The notes: generated by a model not told the origin, from the letters alone. Shown: positions 10,160-19,961, numbered from the stretch's first letter. The stretch: DNA of 64,000 nt from Kaistia defluvii (GCF_040548815.1 NZ_JBEPSM010000001.1:806001-870000); one strand, 5' to 3'. Numbers and translations are program-made.

Positions 10160-11697
10160 TGTCGGACATCGCCGCGACGCCGGTGACCGGTTCGAAGCGC
10201 GCCGCCGTCACGATCTGCGTGATGGTGGCGACCCTAATGCAGGCGCTCGACTCGACCATCGCCAATGTCGCGCTGCCCTATATGCAGGGCAGTCTTGCCG
10301 CGACCAGCACGCAGATCAACTGGGTGCTGACCTCCTATATCGTCGCCGCCGCCATCCTGACTCCTGCCACCGGCTGGCTGGAGGCGCGCTTCGGCCGCCG
10401 CCAGCTGTTCATCGTGTGCGTCGCCGGCTTTGTCGTCGCCTCCATGCTCTGCGGCACCGCGACGAGCATCGAGCAGATGGTCGTCTACCGCATGATACAG
10501 GGCGCATTCGGCGCGCCCGTCGTGCCCTTGTCGCAGGCGGTGCTGCTGGACAGCTATCCCTTGCGCATGCGCGGGCAGGCCATGGCGATCTTCGGCCTCG
10601 GCGTCATGCTGGGCCCGATCCTTGGCCCGACGCTCGGCGGCTGGCTGACGCAGTATTACGACTGGCGCTGGGTGTTCTACGTCAACGTGCCGCTCGGCGT
10701 GATGACGCTGGTCCTCGCCTTCGGCTTCCTGGAAGGCAAGGTTGGCTCCGTCGCGGCCAAGCTCGACTGGTTCGGCTTCGCGACGCTGGGCATCGCGATC
10801 GCCGCGCTGCAGCTGTTCCTGGATCGCGGCGAACAGCTGGACTGGTTCCAGTCGACGGAGATCCAGATCGAGTTCGCGCTGATGCTGCTCGGTTTCTATC
10901 TGTTCGTCGTCCATACGCTGACGACCTCGAAGCCTTTCCTGGACGGGCGGCTGTTTCGCGACCGGAACTTCGTGATGGGGCAGGTGATGATCTTCATCGT
11001 CGGCGCCGTCCTGCTGGCGACGCTGTCGCTGCTGGCGCCCTATCTCGAGCGGCTGATGGGCTATCCCGTCCTCACGGCGGGCCTGGTCCTCGCGCCGCGC
11101 GGCATCGGCACCATGGTGGCGATGGTCCTGGTCGGGCGGCTGATGTCGCTCGTCGATACCCGCTATCTGCTGCTCGTCGGCCTGCTGCTGACCGCGGTCG
11201 CGTTGCACCAGATGAGCCAGTTCACGCCCGACATTTCGCAGGGCACGATCATCTGGACCGGCCTGATCCAGGGCTTCGGTCTCGGCTTCGTCTTCGTGCC
11301 GCTGAGCACCGTCACCTTCGCGACCCTGGCGCCGGATCTCCGCACCCAGGGCACCGGCTTCTACAGCCTCATGCGCAATGTCGGCGCCAGCGTCGGCATT
11401 TCGGTGACGACATTCCTGCTGACCCGCAACGCCGCCACCGTTCACGCCGGGCTTTCCGGCGACGTGTCGCCCTATAGCCGGGCCGTGCAGCAATTGGGGC
11501 CTGTCCTCCGGCTGGACACGCCGGCGGGCCGGGCAACGGTCAATGATCTGATCAACGTCCAGGCGGAGACGATCGCTTATGCGGATAATTTCCGCCTGAT
11601 GATGATTGTCACGCTTCTGGCGATGCCCCTGGTGCTGCTCCTGCGGAATACCAAGCCGCTCAAGGCCGGCAAGTCGGAAGTAACTGCGGAAGCGTAG
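10159..11697 (+). CDS. emrB: DHA2-family MFS multidrug exporter, EmrB-like
   Basis: 512 residues, 14 predicted membrane helices. Family motifs seen are LDSTIANVALPYMQGSL (motif D1 region), the loop motif GWLEARFGRRQLF and the antiporter motif C region GLGVMLGPILGPTLGGWL. It exports drugs or toxic small molecules by proton antiport through the EmrA-like partner encoded immediately upstream with a TGATG overlap. No TolC-type outer-membrane gene lies nearby, so an unlinked one is presumably used. Substrate cannot be read from sequence. Confidence 0.93.
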   Translation: MSDIAATPVTGSKRAAVTICVMVATLMQALDSTIANVALPYMQGSLAATSTQINWVLTSYIVAAAILTPATGWLEARFGRRQLFIVCVAGFVVASMLCGTATSIEQMVVYRMIQGAFGAPVVPLSQAVLLDSYPLRMRGQAMAIFGLGVMLGPILGPTLGGWLTQYYDWRWVFYVNVPLGVMTLVLAFGFLEGKVGSVAAKLDWFGFATLGIAIAALQLFLDRGEQLDWFQSTEIQIEFALMLLGFYLFVVHTLTTSKPFLDGRLFRDRNFVMGQVMIFIVGAVLLATLSLLAPYLERLMGYPVLTAGLVLAPRGIGTMVAMVLVGRLMSLVDTRYLLLVGLLLTAVALHQMSQFTPDISQGTIIWTGLIQGFGLGFVFVPLSTVTFATLAPDLRTQGTGFYSLMRNVGASVGISVTTFLLTRNAATVHAGLSGDVSPYSRAVQQLGPVLRLDTPAGRATVNDLINVQAETIAYADNFRLMMIVTLLAMPLVLLLRNTKPLKAGKSEVTAEA

Positions 11698-11788
11698 CCG
11701 CGGCGGGCATGTCGGTTGCAGGCCGCCGGGCCTGTGCAAATCAGTCTCGGCTGCTTATGCAGGGGTACATTCATTCTTTTGCCCGTTT

Positions 11789-11808
11789 CGACGGCGACCT
11801 TGCCGTCG
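11789..11808 (+). terminator. Hairpin after emrB
   Basis: CGACGGC and GCCGTCG form a perfect 7-base stem around GACCTT, between emrB and the next forward gene. It has no T-run, so it is only a possible terminator. Confidence 0.3.
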
Positions 11809-11835
11809 GGCATGACCTAGCAGCGAGACGACATC

Positions 11836-12309
11836 ATGAAGAAACTGAGCCTGATCGCATCCGCGCTTGTTCTGGCGCTGCCGGCCGCCGGCCACGCCCA
11901 GGGCAAGGCGGTCGCCCCGCCGGTCATGGTAAGCGCGGGCAAGTGCGACAAGCTTGTCGTCGCCGGCAAGGACGCCACCAAGCAGTGCAAGAACGAGGTG
12001 GCCAGCGTGCCGCTGCCTGGCGGCGCGGTGATGTTCATCTTCACCCAGGGCAAGACGCTGATCGGCTTCACCGGCGATGCGACGAAGCTGGCCGGCGACA
12101 AGAAGACGGGCATCGCCGGCGTTCCGGTTGTCGACGTCAACATCCGCTCGGGCAAGGAGCCGAAGATCGTCGTGGCCAAGGAGGGCCTCTGCAAGTTCAG
12201 CGATCCCTATTCGGGTAAGCCGGCCATCGTCAGCTGCACCGCGACCACCGCCGAGGGCACCTTCACCGGCTCGTTCAAGTCGAACGGCAAGCCGCCCAAG
12301 GCGCAGTAG
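11836..12309 (+). CDS. Exported hypothetical protein
   Basis: 157 residues. A clear signal peptide ends at GHAQ (about residue 22). The mature part has four cysteines in CDKLVV, QCKNEV, GLCKFSD and VSCTATT, which could form disulfides, and ends with a basic GKPPKAQ tail. I do not recognise a named family; similar short exported proteins with a beta-rich look are common in Rhizobiales. The ATG at 11836 follows the ribosome-binding-like AGCGAGACGAC. It converges with the ynfA-like gene three bases away, and the intergenic space is too short for separate terminators. Confidence 0.7.
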   Translation: MKKLSLIASALVLALPAAGHAQGKAVAPPVMVSAGKCDKLVVAGKDATKQCKNEVASVPLPGGAVMFIFTQGKTLIGFTGDATKLAGDKKTGIAGVPVVDVNIRSGKEPKIVVAKEGLCKFSDPYSGKPAIVSCTATTAEGTFTGSFKSNGKPPKAQ

Positions 12310-12312
12310 CCG

Positions 12313-12633
12313 CTATCCGCGCGGCGCGAACAGGATGATGGCGGCGCCGGCCAAGCAAACGGCAGCGCCCGCCAGATCCCAGCGATCCGGCCGGGCGCCT
12401 TCGACGATCCAGAGCCACAGGATCGACAGCGCGATGTAGATGCCGCCATAGGCGGCAAAAGCGCGCCCGGCGGCGGCGCTGTCCACCAGCGTCAGCAGAT
12501 AGGCGAAGAGCGCCAGCGACAGCACCCCCGGCACCAGCCAGGCGATGGACCGGTCAAGCTTGAGCCACGCCCAGAAGGCGAAGCAGCCCGCGATTTCGGC
12601 CAGGCCGGCAGCGACATAGATCAGGATTGTCAT
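12313..12633 (-). CDS. YnfA/UPF0060 family small membrane protein
   Basis: 106 residues and four hydrophobic helices, the standard size for UPF0060 (YnfA). Family wording includes [39 protein letters not shown] and [18 protein letters not shown]. The family resembles small multidrug resistance proteins but its transport role is not well established. The ATG at 12633 was chosen because it directly precedes the first helix; the open frame upstream has no homologous look. The 3' end faces the exported protein gene only 3 bases away. Confidence 0.9.
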   Translation of the reverse strand: MTILIYVAAGLAEIAGCFAFWAWLKLDRSIAWLVPGVLSLALFAYLLTLVDSAAAGRAFAAYGGIYIALSILWLWIVEGARPDRWDLAGAAVCLAGAAIILFAPRG

Positions 12634-12748
12634 TCGGCCGCCCCGCGCGCATTGCCCGGTCCGGAGGTCGGATACATCGACCGCCGCTCGCACTCGTCCC
12701 GGCAAGGCGGAAACGCCTTGGGTGGTCGATGGGAAGCTATCAGGGGAG

Positions 12749-12824
12749 TGGTGAGCCCGTCGGGATTCGAACCCGAGACCCCATGATTAAAAGTCACGTG
12801 CTCTACCAGCTGAGCTACGGGCTC
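12749..12824 (-). tRNA. tRNA-Lys (anticodon UUU)
   Basis: A 76-base cloverleaf on the minus strand. The acceptor stem is GAGCCCG/CGGGCTC, the D arm has GCTCAGCTGGTAGAGC, the anticodon loop is CTTTTAA with TTT as the anticodon, and the T arm contains GGTTCGAATCC. The 3' end ACCA is encoded. Every stem pairs well, with one G-T pair in the anticodon stem. Confidence 0.97.
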
Positions 12825-13049
12825 ATCGAGGTTGGGCCTCGAATTGGGGCGGAACCTAGTCGCCACGACCGGGCGGGTCAATAGTCCACGGCCGGGCATG
12901 GGTTGAACGGTCCACGGATTTTATCGATCGGCGGGGGACGCGGACGAATTCTCAGGCGATTGCCTCATCCATATGGGTTATGAACGCGCCATATTGTTCC
13001 AGTAGGATGCTCCCATGCTCGGATTTGTGGGAAAAGCGAAGGCGTCAAC

Positions 13050-14393
13050 ATGCGCATAGCGATGATCGGTTCTGGTTATGTCGGGCTCGTCTCCGGCGCG
13101 TGTCTGGCGGATTTCGGCCATGACGTGACGTGCATCGACAAGGATGCCGCCAAGATCGAGGCGCTGAAGCAGAATCGGATCCCGATCTACGAGCCCGGCC
13201 TGGAAGCTCTGGTCGCCTCGAACGTCCGGGCAGGGCGCCTTTCCTTCACCACCGAATTTGGGGGCCCGGTCGGCGATGCCGATGTCGTCTTCATCGCCGT
13301 CGGCACGCCGTCTCGGCGTGGCGACGGGCATGCCGACCTTTCCTATGTCTATGCCGCGGCGCGCGAGATCGCGATGGCCGCCAAAGGCTTCACCGTCGTC
13401 GTCACCAAGTCGACGGTTCCGGTCGGCACCGGCGATGAGGTGGAGCGCGTCATCCGCGAGGCCAATCCGGACGCCGATGTCGCGGTCGTATCCAATCCCG
13501 AATTCCTGCGCGAAGGCGCTGCCATCGCCGATTTCAAGCGTCCGGACCGCATCGTCGTCGGGCTCGAGGGCGAGCGCGGCAAGGATGTGATGTCCGAGGT
13601 CTACCGGCCGCTCTATCTGAACCAGGCGCCGATCCTGTTCACGTCGCGCCGGTCGTCGGAACTGATCAAATACGCCGCCAACGCGTTCCTCGCGATGAAG
13701 ATCACCTTCATCAACGAGATGGCGGACCTGTGCGAGAGCGTCGGCGCCGACGTGCAGGCGGTCTCGCGCGGCATCGGGCTCGACAATCGCATCGGCTCGA
13801 AGTTCCTGCATGCCGGCCCCGGTTATGGCGGCTCGTGCTTCCCGAAGGATACGCTGGCCCTCGTCAAGACGGCGCAGGACCAGGGAACGCCGCTGCGGCT
13901 CATCGAGACCACGGTGTCGATCAACGACCAGCGCAAGCGCGCCATGGCGCGCAAGGTCATTCAGGCGTCGGGCGGGGAGATTCGCGGCAAGAAGGTCGCC
14001 ATTCTCGGCCTGACCTTCAAGCCGAATACCGACGACATGCGCGAGGCCCCGTCGCTATCGATCATCCAGGCGCTGCAGGACGCAGGCGCGCTCGTGTCCG
14101 CCTTCGATCCGGAAGGCATGGAGCCGGCGCGGCAGATTCTCGGCAATGTGGACTACGCGGCCGATGCCTATGATGCGGCGCAGGACGCGGATGTCCTTGT
14201 CATTGTGACCGAATGGGACATCTTCCGCGCGCTCGACCTGAAGCGTCTCAAGGCGACCATGCGCACGCCGCTGATGGTCGATCTGCGCAACATCTACCGG
14301 CGCGACGATGTCGTTCGCGAGGGCTTCCGCTATGTCAGCGTCGGCCGGCCGGGCGACGATGCTGCTTTCCTGCTGGATGTCGCAGCCGAATAG
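13050..14393 (+). CDS. ugd: UDP-glucose 6-dehydrogenase
   Basis: 447 residues. It oxidises UDP-glucose to UDP-glucuronate with two NAD+, giving a precursor for acidic surface polysaccharides. The N-terminal Rossmann fold starts MRIAMIGSGYVGLVSGACLA. The nucleophilic Cys263 sits in GYGGSCFPKDTLAL, and the C-terminal UDP-binding domain includes ILGLTFKPNTDDMREAPS. The ATG at 13050 lies directly before the dinucleotide-binding motif. The 225-base gap upstream carries the tRNA flank and, presumably, the promoter. It stands alone here, but its product could feed the glycan operon at 47-57 kb. Confidence 0.97.
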   Translation: MRIAMIGSGYVGLVSGACLADFGHDVTCIDKDAAKIEALKQNRIPIYEPGLEALVASNVRAGRLSFTTEFGGPVGDADVVFIAVGTPSRRGDGHADLSYVYAAAREIAMAAKGFTVVVTKSTVPVGTGDEVERVIREANPDADVAVVSNPEFLREGAAIADFKRPDRIVVGLEGERGKDVMSEVYRPLYLNQAPILFTSRRSSELIKYAANAFLAMKITFINEMADLCESVGADVQAVSRGIGLDNRIGSKFLHAGPGYGGSCFPKDTLALVKTAQDQGTPLRLIETTVSINDQRKRAMARKVIQASGGEIRGKKVAILGLTFKPNTDDMREAPSLSIIQALQDAGALVSAFDPEGMEPARQILGNVDYAADAYDAAQDADVLVIVTEWDIFRALDLKRLKATMRTPLMVDLRNIYRRDDVVREGFRYVSVGRPGDDAAFLLDVAAE

Positions 14394-14481
14394 TGGCGGC
14401 TGCCAGAATTAGCTAGCGCGCTTTCCAGACGTGGTGGCATGATCCCCGCGGGGTTTCCGTCAGGGATCACGTGGGGAAAGC

Positions 14482-15570
14482 ATGTTGGGACGTATGGGTA
14501 CGCTCGCCGCCGGAATGGTCGCGGCGAGTTTTGGGCTCATCCTGGGCGGCTGTTCGGAAGAAAAGCCGGCACCGCCGCCGCCGCGCCTGGTGCGTACCAT
14601 CGTCGTCGAGGAAAAGCCGCTCGTCCTCTCTGCCGAGGGAGCCGGCACGATCCAGGCCCGCTACGTCAACAATATCGGCTTCCTGGTCAGCGGCCGCGTG
14701 CTGACCCGCAATGTCGATGTCGGCGCCTCGGTCAAGAAGGGCGACCTGCTCGCGAGCCTCGATCCCGTCGACTACAATTCGCGGCTGACCGCGGCGCAGT
14801 CCCAGGTGACGTCGGCGCAGGCTGCGCTCGACCAGGCCGCGGGCGAGGAAAGCCGCTTCAAGCAACTCCTCGCCAATGGCTTCACGCCGCAGGCCCGCTA
14901 CGACCAGGCCCTGAAGGATCTCCAGACGGCGCAGGCCGGCGTTGTCGGCGCCAAGGCCAACCTCAAGCTCGCCCAGGACCAGCTCGGTTACACCCAGTTG
15001 CACGCGCCGACCGAGGGAGTCGTGACCCAGACGGGCGCGAATGTCGGGCAGGTGGTGCAGGCGGGCGAGATGGTCGTGCAACTCTCCAGCTTCAACGACC
15101 GTGATGGCGTCTTCTCGATCTCCGTCATTTACATCGGCGCCGCCAAGGTGGGCATGCCGGTCAAGGTCTGGATGCAGGCAAAGCCGAGCGTCACGGTGCA
15201 GGGTGTCGTCCGCGAGATCTCGCCGAATGCCGACCCGGTCACCGGCACCTATACGGTCAAGGTGACGCTGCAGGATCCGCCGGCCGACATGTTCATTGGC
15301 GCGGTCGTCGTGGGCGAAGTGAGCAACCAGGGCCGCGAGGTCGTGACCGTGCCGGCGAGCGCCATCCTGCAGACCGGCGACACGCCGGAGGTCTGGCTCG
15401 TTTCCGCCGACAATTCGGTCAAGAAGGTTCCGGTCAAGGTCGACCGTTTCAACACCGATACGGTGACGATCTCGTCCGGCCTCTCCAAGGGCGATCGCAT
15501 CGTCACCGCCGGCGTCAACGCGCTGAACGACGGCCAGAAGGTCACGGTCGAGAAGGCTGACGCACAATGA
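14482..15570 (+). CDS. RND efflux periplasmic adaptor lipoprotein
   Basis: 362 residues. A lipoprotein signal with lipobox LGGC (Cys at about residue 24) precedes an AcrA/MexA-type adaptor: a barrel-sandwich half starting EGAGTIQARYVNNIGFLVSG, a helical hairpin (about 100-155), the second lipoyl half LHAPTEGVVTQTGANVGQVV, and a membrane-proximal domain. It bridges the RND pump encoded next and an outer-membrane channel. Its last 4 bases overlap the pump start (ATGA), so the two are coupled. No outer-membrane factor gene follows. Confidence 0.93.
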   Translation: MLGRMGTLAAGMVAASFGLILGGCSEEKPAPPPPRLVRTIVVEEKPLVLSAEGAGTIQARYVNNIGFLVSGRVLTRNVDVGASVKKGDLLASLDPVDYNSRLTAAQSQVTSAQAALDQAAGEESRFKQLLANGFTPQARYDQALKDLQTAQAGVVGAKANLKLAQDQLGYTQLHAPTEGVVTQTGANVGQVVQAGEMVVQLSSFNDRDGVFSISVIYIGAAKVGMPVKVWMQAKPSVTVQGVVREISPNADPVTGTYTVKVTLQDPPADMFIGAVVVGEVSNQGREVVTVPASAILQTGDTPEVWLVSADNSVKKVPVKVDRFNTDTVTISSGLSKGDRIVTAGVNALNDGQKVTVEKADAQ

Positions 15571-18500
15571 TAGGAGGGCTCAATCTCTCCGAATGGGCGA
15601 TCAACCACAAGACGCTCGTCACCTTCTTCATGGCGCTCTGCGTCGTCGCCGGCGTGCACTCCTACATGTCGCTGGGCCGCGAGGAGGATCCTCAGTTCGC
15701 GGTCCAGACCATGCTGGTGCAGGTCAACTGGCCGGGGGCCAGCACGGCGGATACGATTTCGGAGATCACCCAGCGGCTCGAGAAGAAGCTGCGGGAGACG
15801 CCCAATATCGACTACATCAACAGCTACACGACGCCGGGCCAGGCGCTGCTCTACGTCAACCTGCTGCAATCGACCCCCCCGGAGCAGATCCCGTTCATCT
15901 GGTATGAGGTCCGCAAGAAGGTTGCGGATATCGAGTACCAGCTGCCGCAGGACTATCAGGGGCCGTTCTTCAACGACGAATTCGGCGATGTCTTCGGCGT
16001 CATCTACGGCCTGACCTATGACGGCTTCACCATGCGGCAGACGCGTGATTTTGCTGAGCGGGCCAAGGTTGCCTTCCAGAACGGCCGCGACGTCGCCAAG
16101 GTGACGATGTTCGGCCAGCAGGACCAGACCTTCTATCTGTCCTTCTCGCCGCAAAAGTTGGCGGCGCTCGGGCTCAACCTCAACGACGTCCTGAGTTCGA
16201 TCGCCGACCAGAACGCGCTCGTTCCCTCGGGCGTAGTCAACACGCCCGGCGAGAACATCCTCGTCAACGTCACCGGCGGATTCCTGACGAAGGAAAACCT
16301 CGAAGCCGTCAACCTGTTCGTCAACAACCGCTTCTTCAACCTGACTGATATCGCGACGGTCGAGGAGGGCTATGTCGACCCGCCGACCAAGATGTTTCGG
16401 GTCAATGGCAAGCCGGCGATCGGCCTCGGCATCTCGATGAAGGCCGGCGGCAACAATCTCGATTTCGGCAAGGGGCTGGCCCAGATCGCAGCCGGGCTGG
16501 AGCAGGAATTCCCGATCGGCATCGACGTCGTGCTGGTCTCGGACCAGCCGCAGGTCGTGAAACAGGCGATTGCCGGCTTTACCGATGCGCTGCTCGAGGC
16601 GCTGATCATCGTGCTGGCGGTAAGTTTCCTGAGCCTCGGCCTGCGCGCCGGGCTCGTGGTGGCGCTTTCGATTCCCCTGGTCCTCTCCATCGTCTTCCTC
16701 GGCATGAAGGTGGGCGGCATCAGCCTGCAACGCATCTCGCTGGGCGCGCTGATCATCGCCCTCGGCCTGCTGGTCGATGACGCCATGATCACCGTCGAGA
16801 TGATGGTCTCGAAGATCGAGGAGGGGTACGAGAAGGCCAAGGCGGCGACCTTCGCCTATGTCACCACGGCGTTTCCGATGCTGACCGGCACGCTGGTGAC
16901 GATCTTCGGCTTCTTCCCGATCGGCTTCGCCGACAGCAATACCGGCCAGTACTGCTTCTCGCTCTTTGCCGTGATCGCGATCGCGCTCGTGTCGTCCTGG
17001 TTCGTCGCCGTCGTGTTTTCGCCGGTCATCGGCGTAGCGGTGCTGCCGGACAAGATCGTTTCGAAGCACAAGGAAGGCGCGCGCGAATACGGGAGAATTA
17101 CGACCGCCTACAAGCACCTGCTGCTCTTCTGCATGCGGATGCGCTATCTGACGATTGCCGTGACGCTGGGCCTTTTCGTGCTGGCGATCTTCGGGCAGCA
17201 ATTCGTGCAGCGGCAGTTCTTCCCGTCTTCCGACCGTCCGGAACTGCTCGTCACGATCAATCTGCCGGCCGCCGCCTCGATCTTCGCGACGGAACAGGTC
17301 GTGGACAAGATCCAGTCCCTGATCGACGGTGATCCCGACATCGAGCGCTATTCCAACTATATCGGCGGCGGCGCGATCCGCTTCTACCTGCCGCTCGCCG
17401 TGCTCAGCGACAATTCCTTCGTAGGTCAGTTCGTCATCGTGACCAAGGGGATCGAGGAGCGGGTTCGCGTCAAGGCGAAGCTGCAGGCGGCGCTTCCCGG
17501 CGCCGTCCTCGACGCCACCACCTTCGTTCAGGATCTCGAACTGGGCCCGCCCGTGGGCTGGCCGATCCAGTATCGCGTCACGGGACGCACGCCGGACGAG
17601 GCGCGCAAATACGCCGATCAACTCGTGACTGCGATGGTCGATTCCGGCTATGCGCGCGACGTGAACTTCGACTGGCGCGACAAGAACAAGACGCTGAAGA
17701 TCGTCGTCAACCAGGACATGGCGCGACGGGTCGGCCTCAGCTCCAAGGTCCTGTCGCAGGCGCTCCAAGCAGTGCTGACCGGCACGACGATCACCCAGAT
17801 GCGGGACTCGATCTATCTCATCAATCTGGTGGCCCGGGCGGATTCGAGCACGCGCGCCTCGCTCGATGGGGTGCGCGATCTGCAGATCAGCCTGCCCAAC
17901 GGCCAGTCCGTGCCGCTGCGCGAAGTCGCCACGATCGACTACGTTCTGGACGAGGGTTATGTCGGCATGCGCGACGGCATGCCGACCATGACGGTGCAGG
18001 CCAACATGGCGCCGGGCCTCCAGGCGGCGACCGTGTACCAGCGGCTGCGGCCGACGGTCGAGAAGATCCGCGCGACCTTGCCGCCGGGTGGATTGCTCGT
18101 CGAAGGCGGCACCGTCGAGAAGAGCGCCGAGAGCAACGCGGCCCTGATCGCGCAGGTGCCGCTGATGGTCGGATTGATGCTGATCATCCTGATGGTCCAG
18201 CTGCAAAGCGTCTCGCGCCTGCTGCTGGTGATCAGTGTCGCGCCGCTCGGCCTGATCGGTGTCGTCGCAGCCTTGCTCTTCACCAACACGCCCATGGGCT
18301 TCGTTGCCACGCTCGGCATCATCGCCCTGGCCGGCATGATCATCCGCAATTCGGTGATCCTCGTCGACCAGATCGAGCACACCCGCCGCGATGGCGAAGA
18401 CGCGTGGGAGGCGGTGATCGAGGCCGCGCAACATCGTTTCCGCCCCATCATGCTGACGGCATCGGCCGCGATTCTCGGCATGATCCCGATCATGCGCGAC

Positions 18501-18671
18501 GTGTTCTGGGGGCCGATGGCGTTCGCCATCGTCGGCGGCCTCGCGGGGGCGACGCTGCTGACGCTTCTGTTCCTGCCGGCCCTCTACGTGACCAGCTTCC
18601 GCATCCGGGAGACCCGGAGCCCCGAGGCCGGTCCGCAGGGTTCAGGCGGGGCCGTGGCGCAGACGCCTTGA
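15567..18671 (+). CDS. RND-family efflux transporter permease
   Basis: 1034 residues, the normal AcrB/MdtC length, with 12 membrane helices and two large periplasmic loops. Diagnostic features are the proton-relay stretch LGLLVDDAMITVEMMV in helix 4 and REEDPQFAVQTMLVQVNWPGAS in the porter domain. The opening NLSEWAINHKTLVTFFMAL and the REEDP segment are typical of the small-molecule efflux members often paired with a lipoprotein adaptor (for example the VmeB/AcrB-like Rhizobiales pumps). Substrate is unknown. A perfect hairpin lies 25 bases after the stop. Confidence 0.94.
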   Translation: MIGGLNLSEWAINHKTLVTFFMALCVVAGVHSYMSLGREEDPQFAVQTMLVQVNWPGASTADTISEITQRLEKKLRETPNIDYINSYTTPGQALLYVNLLQSTPPEQIPFIWYEVRKKVADIEYQLPQDYQGPFFNDEFGDVFGVIYGLTYDGFTMRQTRDFAERAKVAFQNGRDVAKVTMFGQQDQTFYLSFSPQKLAALGLNLNDVLSSIADQNALVPSGVVNTPGENILVNVTGGFLTKENLEAVNLFVNNRFFNLTDIATVEEGYVDPPTKMFRVNGKPAIGLGISMKAGGNNLDFGKGLAQIAAGLEQEFPIGIDVVLVSDQPQVVKQAIAGFTDALLEALIIVLAVSFLSLGLRAGLVVALSIPLVLSIVFLGMKVGGISLQRISLGALIIALGLLVDDAMITVEMMVSKIEEGYEKAKAATFAYVTTAFPMLTGTLVTIFGFFPIGFADSNTGQYCFSLFAVIAIALVSSWFVAVVFSPVIGVAVLPDKIVSKHKEGAREYGRITTAYKHLLLFCMRMRYLTIAVTLGLFVLAIFGQQFVQRQFFPSSDRPELLVTINLPAAASIFATEQVVDKIQSLIDGDPDIERYSNYIGGGAIRFYLPLAVLSDNSFVGQFVIVTKGIEERVRVKAKLQAALPGAVLDATTFVQDLELGPPVGWPIQYRVTGRTPDEARKYADQLVTAMVDSGYARDVNFDWRDKNKTLKIVVNQDMARRVGLSSKVLSQALQAVLTGTTITQMRDSIYLINLVARADSSTRASLDGVRDLQISLPNGQSVPLREVATIDYVLDEGYVGMRDGMPTMTVQANMAPGLQAATVYQRLRPTVEKIRATLPPGGLLVEGGTVEKSAESNAALIAQVPLMVGLMLIILMVQLQSVSRLLLVISVAPLGLIGVVAALLFTNTPMGFVATLGIIALAGMIIRNSVILVDQIEHTRRDGEDAWEAVIEAAQHRFRPIMLTASAAILGMIPIMRDVFWGPMAFAIVGGLAGATLLTLLFLPALYVTSFRIRETRSPEAGPQGSGGAVAQTP

Positions 18672-18696
18672 AGGCAGATCGGAGACCGGAACCAAG

Positions 18697-18722
18697 CCTC
18701 GGCCCTTGATGAAGGGCCGAGG
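18697..18722 (+). terminator. Strong hairpin after the RND operon
   Basis: A perfect 11-base stem, CCTCGGCCCTT paired with AAGGGCCGAGG, with a GATG loop. There is no T-run. It ends only 3 bases before the ATG chosen for the next gene, so it may also hide that gene's ribosome-binding site. Confidence 0.5.
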
Positions 18723-18725
18723 CCG

Positions 18726-19046
18726 ATGGATAAGGAGCCATCGCAATCAGCCGGTATGGATGACATGGACGTTCTCGAACTTCTGGGCGCGCTGCATAAC
18801 GCCCTGCAACCCGGTGCCTCGGTCGAGGATACGGAAAGCTGGACGCAGGCGTTCGGCGTGATCCGCGGCGAGATCGAAGCCGACCCGAAGTCCGACAAGT
18901 ATGACATCGAGACGCTCGACGTGCTGGCCGGCAAGCTGCAGACCCTTGTCCGTGAACTCGAAGCCGGCGTTGTCGAGCCGGATTTCAAGCCGGCCCGCAC
19001 CTGGGTGGCCGCGCTCGGCGCTGCCGTGCATCGCCGGCGTTCCTGA
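18726..19046 (+). CDS. Small acidic protein of unknown function
   Basis: 106 residues, acidic and mostly helical (DMDVLELLGALHNALQPGAS, ETLDVLAGKLQTLVREL), with a basic end RRRS. No signal peptide or membrane helix is seen, and I do not recognise a family. The start is uncertain: the ATG at 18726 directly follows a strong hairpin, while in-frame ATGs at 18756 and 18765 lack a clear ribosome-binding site. The reading frame has the codon bias of its neighbours, which supports it being real. Confidence 0.6.
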   Translation: MDKEPSQSAGMDDMDVLELLGALHNALQPGASVEDTESWTQAFGVIRGEIEADPKSDKYDIETLDVLAGKLQTLVRELEAGVVEPDFKPARTWVAALGAAVHRRRS

Positions 19047-19148
19047 TCCCGCTAAGGGTCACGCCGGAGGCGAGGGAACTCGCGCTATGTCTAAACATTG
19101 GACAAAGGTTGAGTTGCGTTCCCGCATGCCTTCACTAACTTGGATTTC

Positions 19149-19934
19149 ATGAGCACCGCCCGCATCCTTTCCTACAACGTCCATGCCTGCGTCGGGACGG
19201 ACAAGAAATTGTCGCCCGAACGCATTGCCCGGGTCATCCAGAGCTGCGACCCGGATATCGTCGCGTTGCAGGAGATCGATGTCGGCCGCGCCCGCAGCGG
19301 GCGCATCGACCAGGCGCAGGTCCTGGCCGAATTGCTCGGGATGGAGGCGCATTTCCATCCCTCGACCCGGATCGGCCCCGACGAGCACTATGGCGACGCG
19401 ATCCTGACCCGGCTGCCCTATTCGATGAAGAAGATGGGCATGCTTCCGGGCTTTCACGAGCGTATCAAGGTCGAGCCCCGCGGCGCGCTCTGGGCGTCCG
19501 TGCATGTCGGCGGCGTTGATGTCCAGGTGGTCAACACGCATCTTGGCGTCTGGCCGCACGAGCAGATGCTCCAGCTGTCCGCCTTGCTGGGCCCGGAATG
19601 GCTAGGCCATCCCGAATGCCGCGAACCCGTGGTGTTCCTGGGCGATTTCAACGCGCCGCCGGGACTTTCGCCCTATCGCCGTTTGGCGGCCGAGTTCATC
19701 GACGTGCAGAAGGCGTGGGGCGAGCGAAAGGCAAAGCCGACCTTCCCGGGCCGCTTGCCGACGCTGCGTATCGATCATGTCTGGCTTCGAGGCCGCGCCG
19801 CCGTGCGGAAGGTTGAAGTCGTTCGGACACCGCTGGCGCGCGTCGCCTCGGATCACCTGCCGCTGCTCGTCGACCTGGATTTCACCGCGCATCGGAAAAC
19901 CAATGCGCGTGAGGCCGTCGTCAGCGCCTTCTGA
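19149..19934 (+). CDS. Endonuclease/exonuclease/phosphatase-fold hydrolase
   Basis: 261 residues. The metal-dependent EEP motifs are all visible: RILSYNVHACVGTD at the start, DIVALQEIDVGRARSG with the metal-binding Glu, VNTHLG, LGDFNAPPG with the Asp/Asn pair, and SDHLPLLVDL with the final His. Members cleave phosphodiesters or dephosphorylate lipids and sugars; the substrate cannot be told. No signal peptide is seen, so it is probably cytoplasmic. The ATG at 19149 is preferred over an upstream TTG because homology begins with STARILSYN. Confidence 0.87.
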   Translation: MSTARILSYNVHACVGTDKKLSPERIARVIQSCDPDIVALQEIDVGRARSGRIDQAQVLAELLGMEAHFHPSTRIGPDEHYGDAILTRLPYSMKKMGMLPGFHERIKVEPRGALWASVHVGGVDVQVVNTHLGVWPHEQMLQLSALLGPEWLGHPECREPVVFLGDFNAPPGLSPYRRLAAEFIDVQKAWGERKAKPTFPGRLPTLRIDHVWLRGRAAVRKVEVVRTPLARVASDHLPLLVDLDFTAHRKTNAREAVVSAF

Positions 19935-19961
19935 GACGCCGACAGGTAAATCGCCATTCTC

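Noticed and set aside
15249..18434. 1061-codon minus-strand frame inside the RND pump gene
   Set aside because: It is the mirror of the RND gene, with Asp/Arg/His-rich composition and no domain. The plus-strand protein has all RND motifs.
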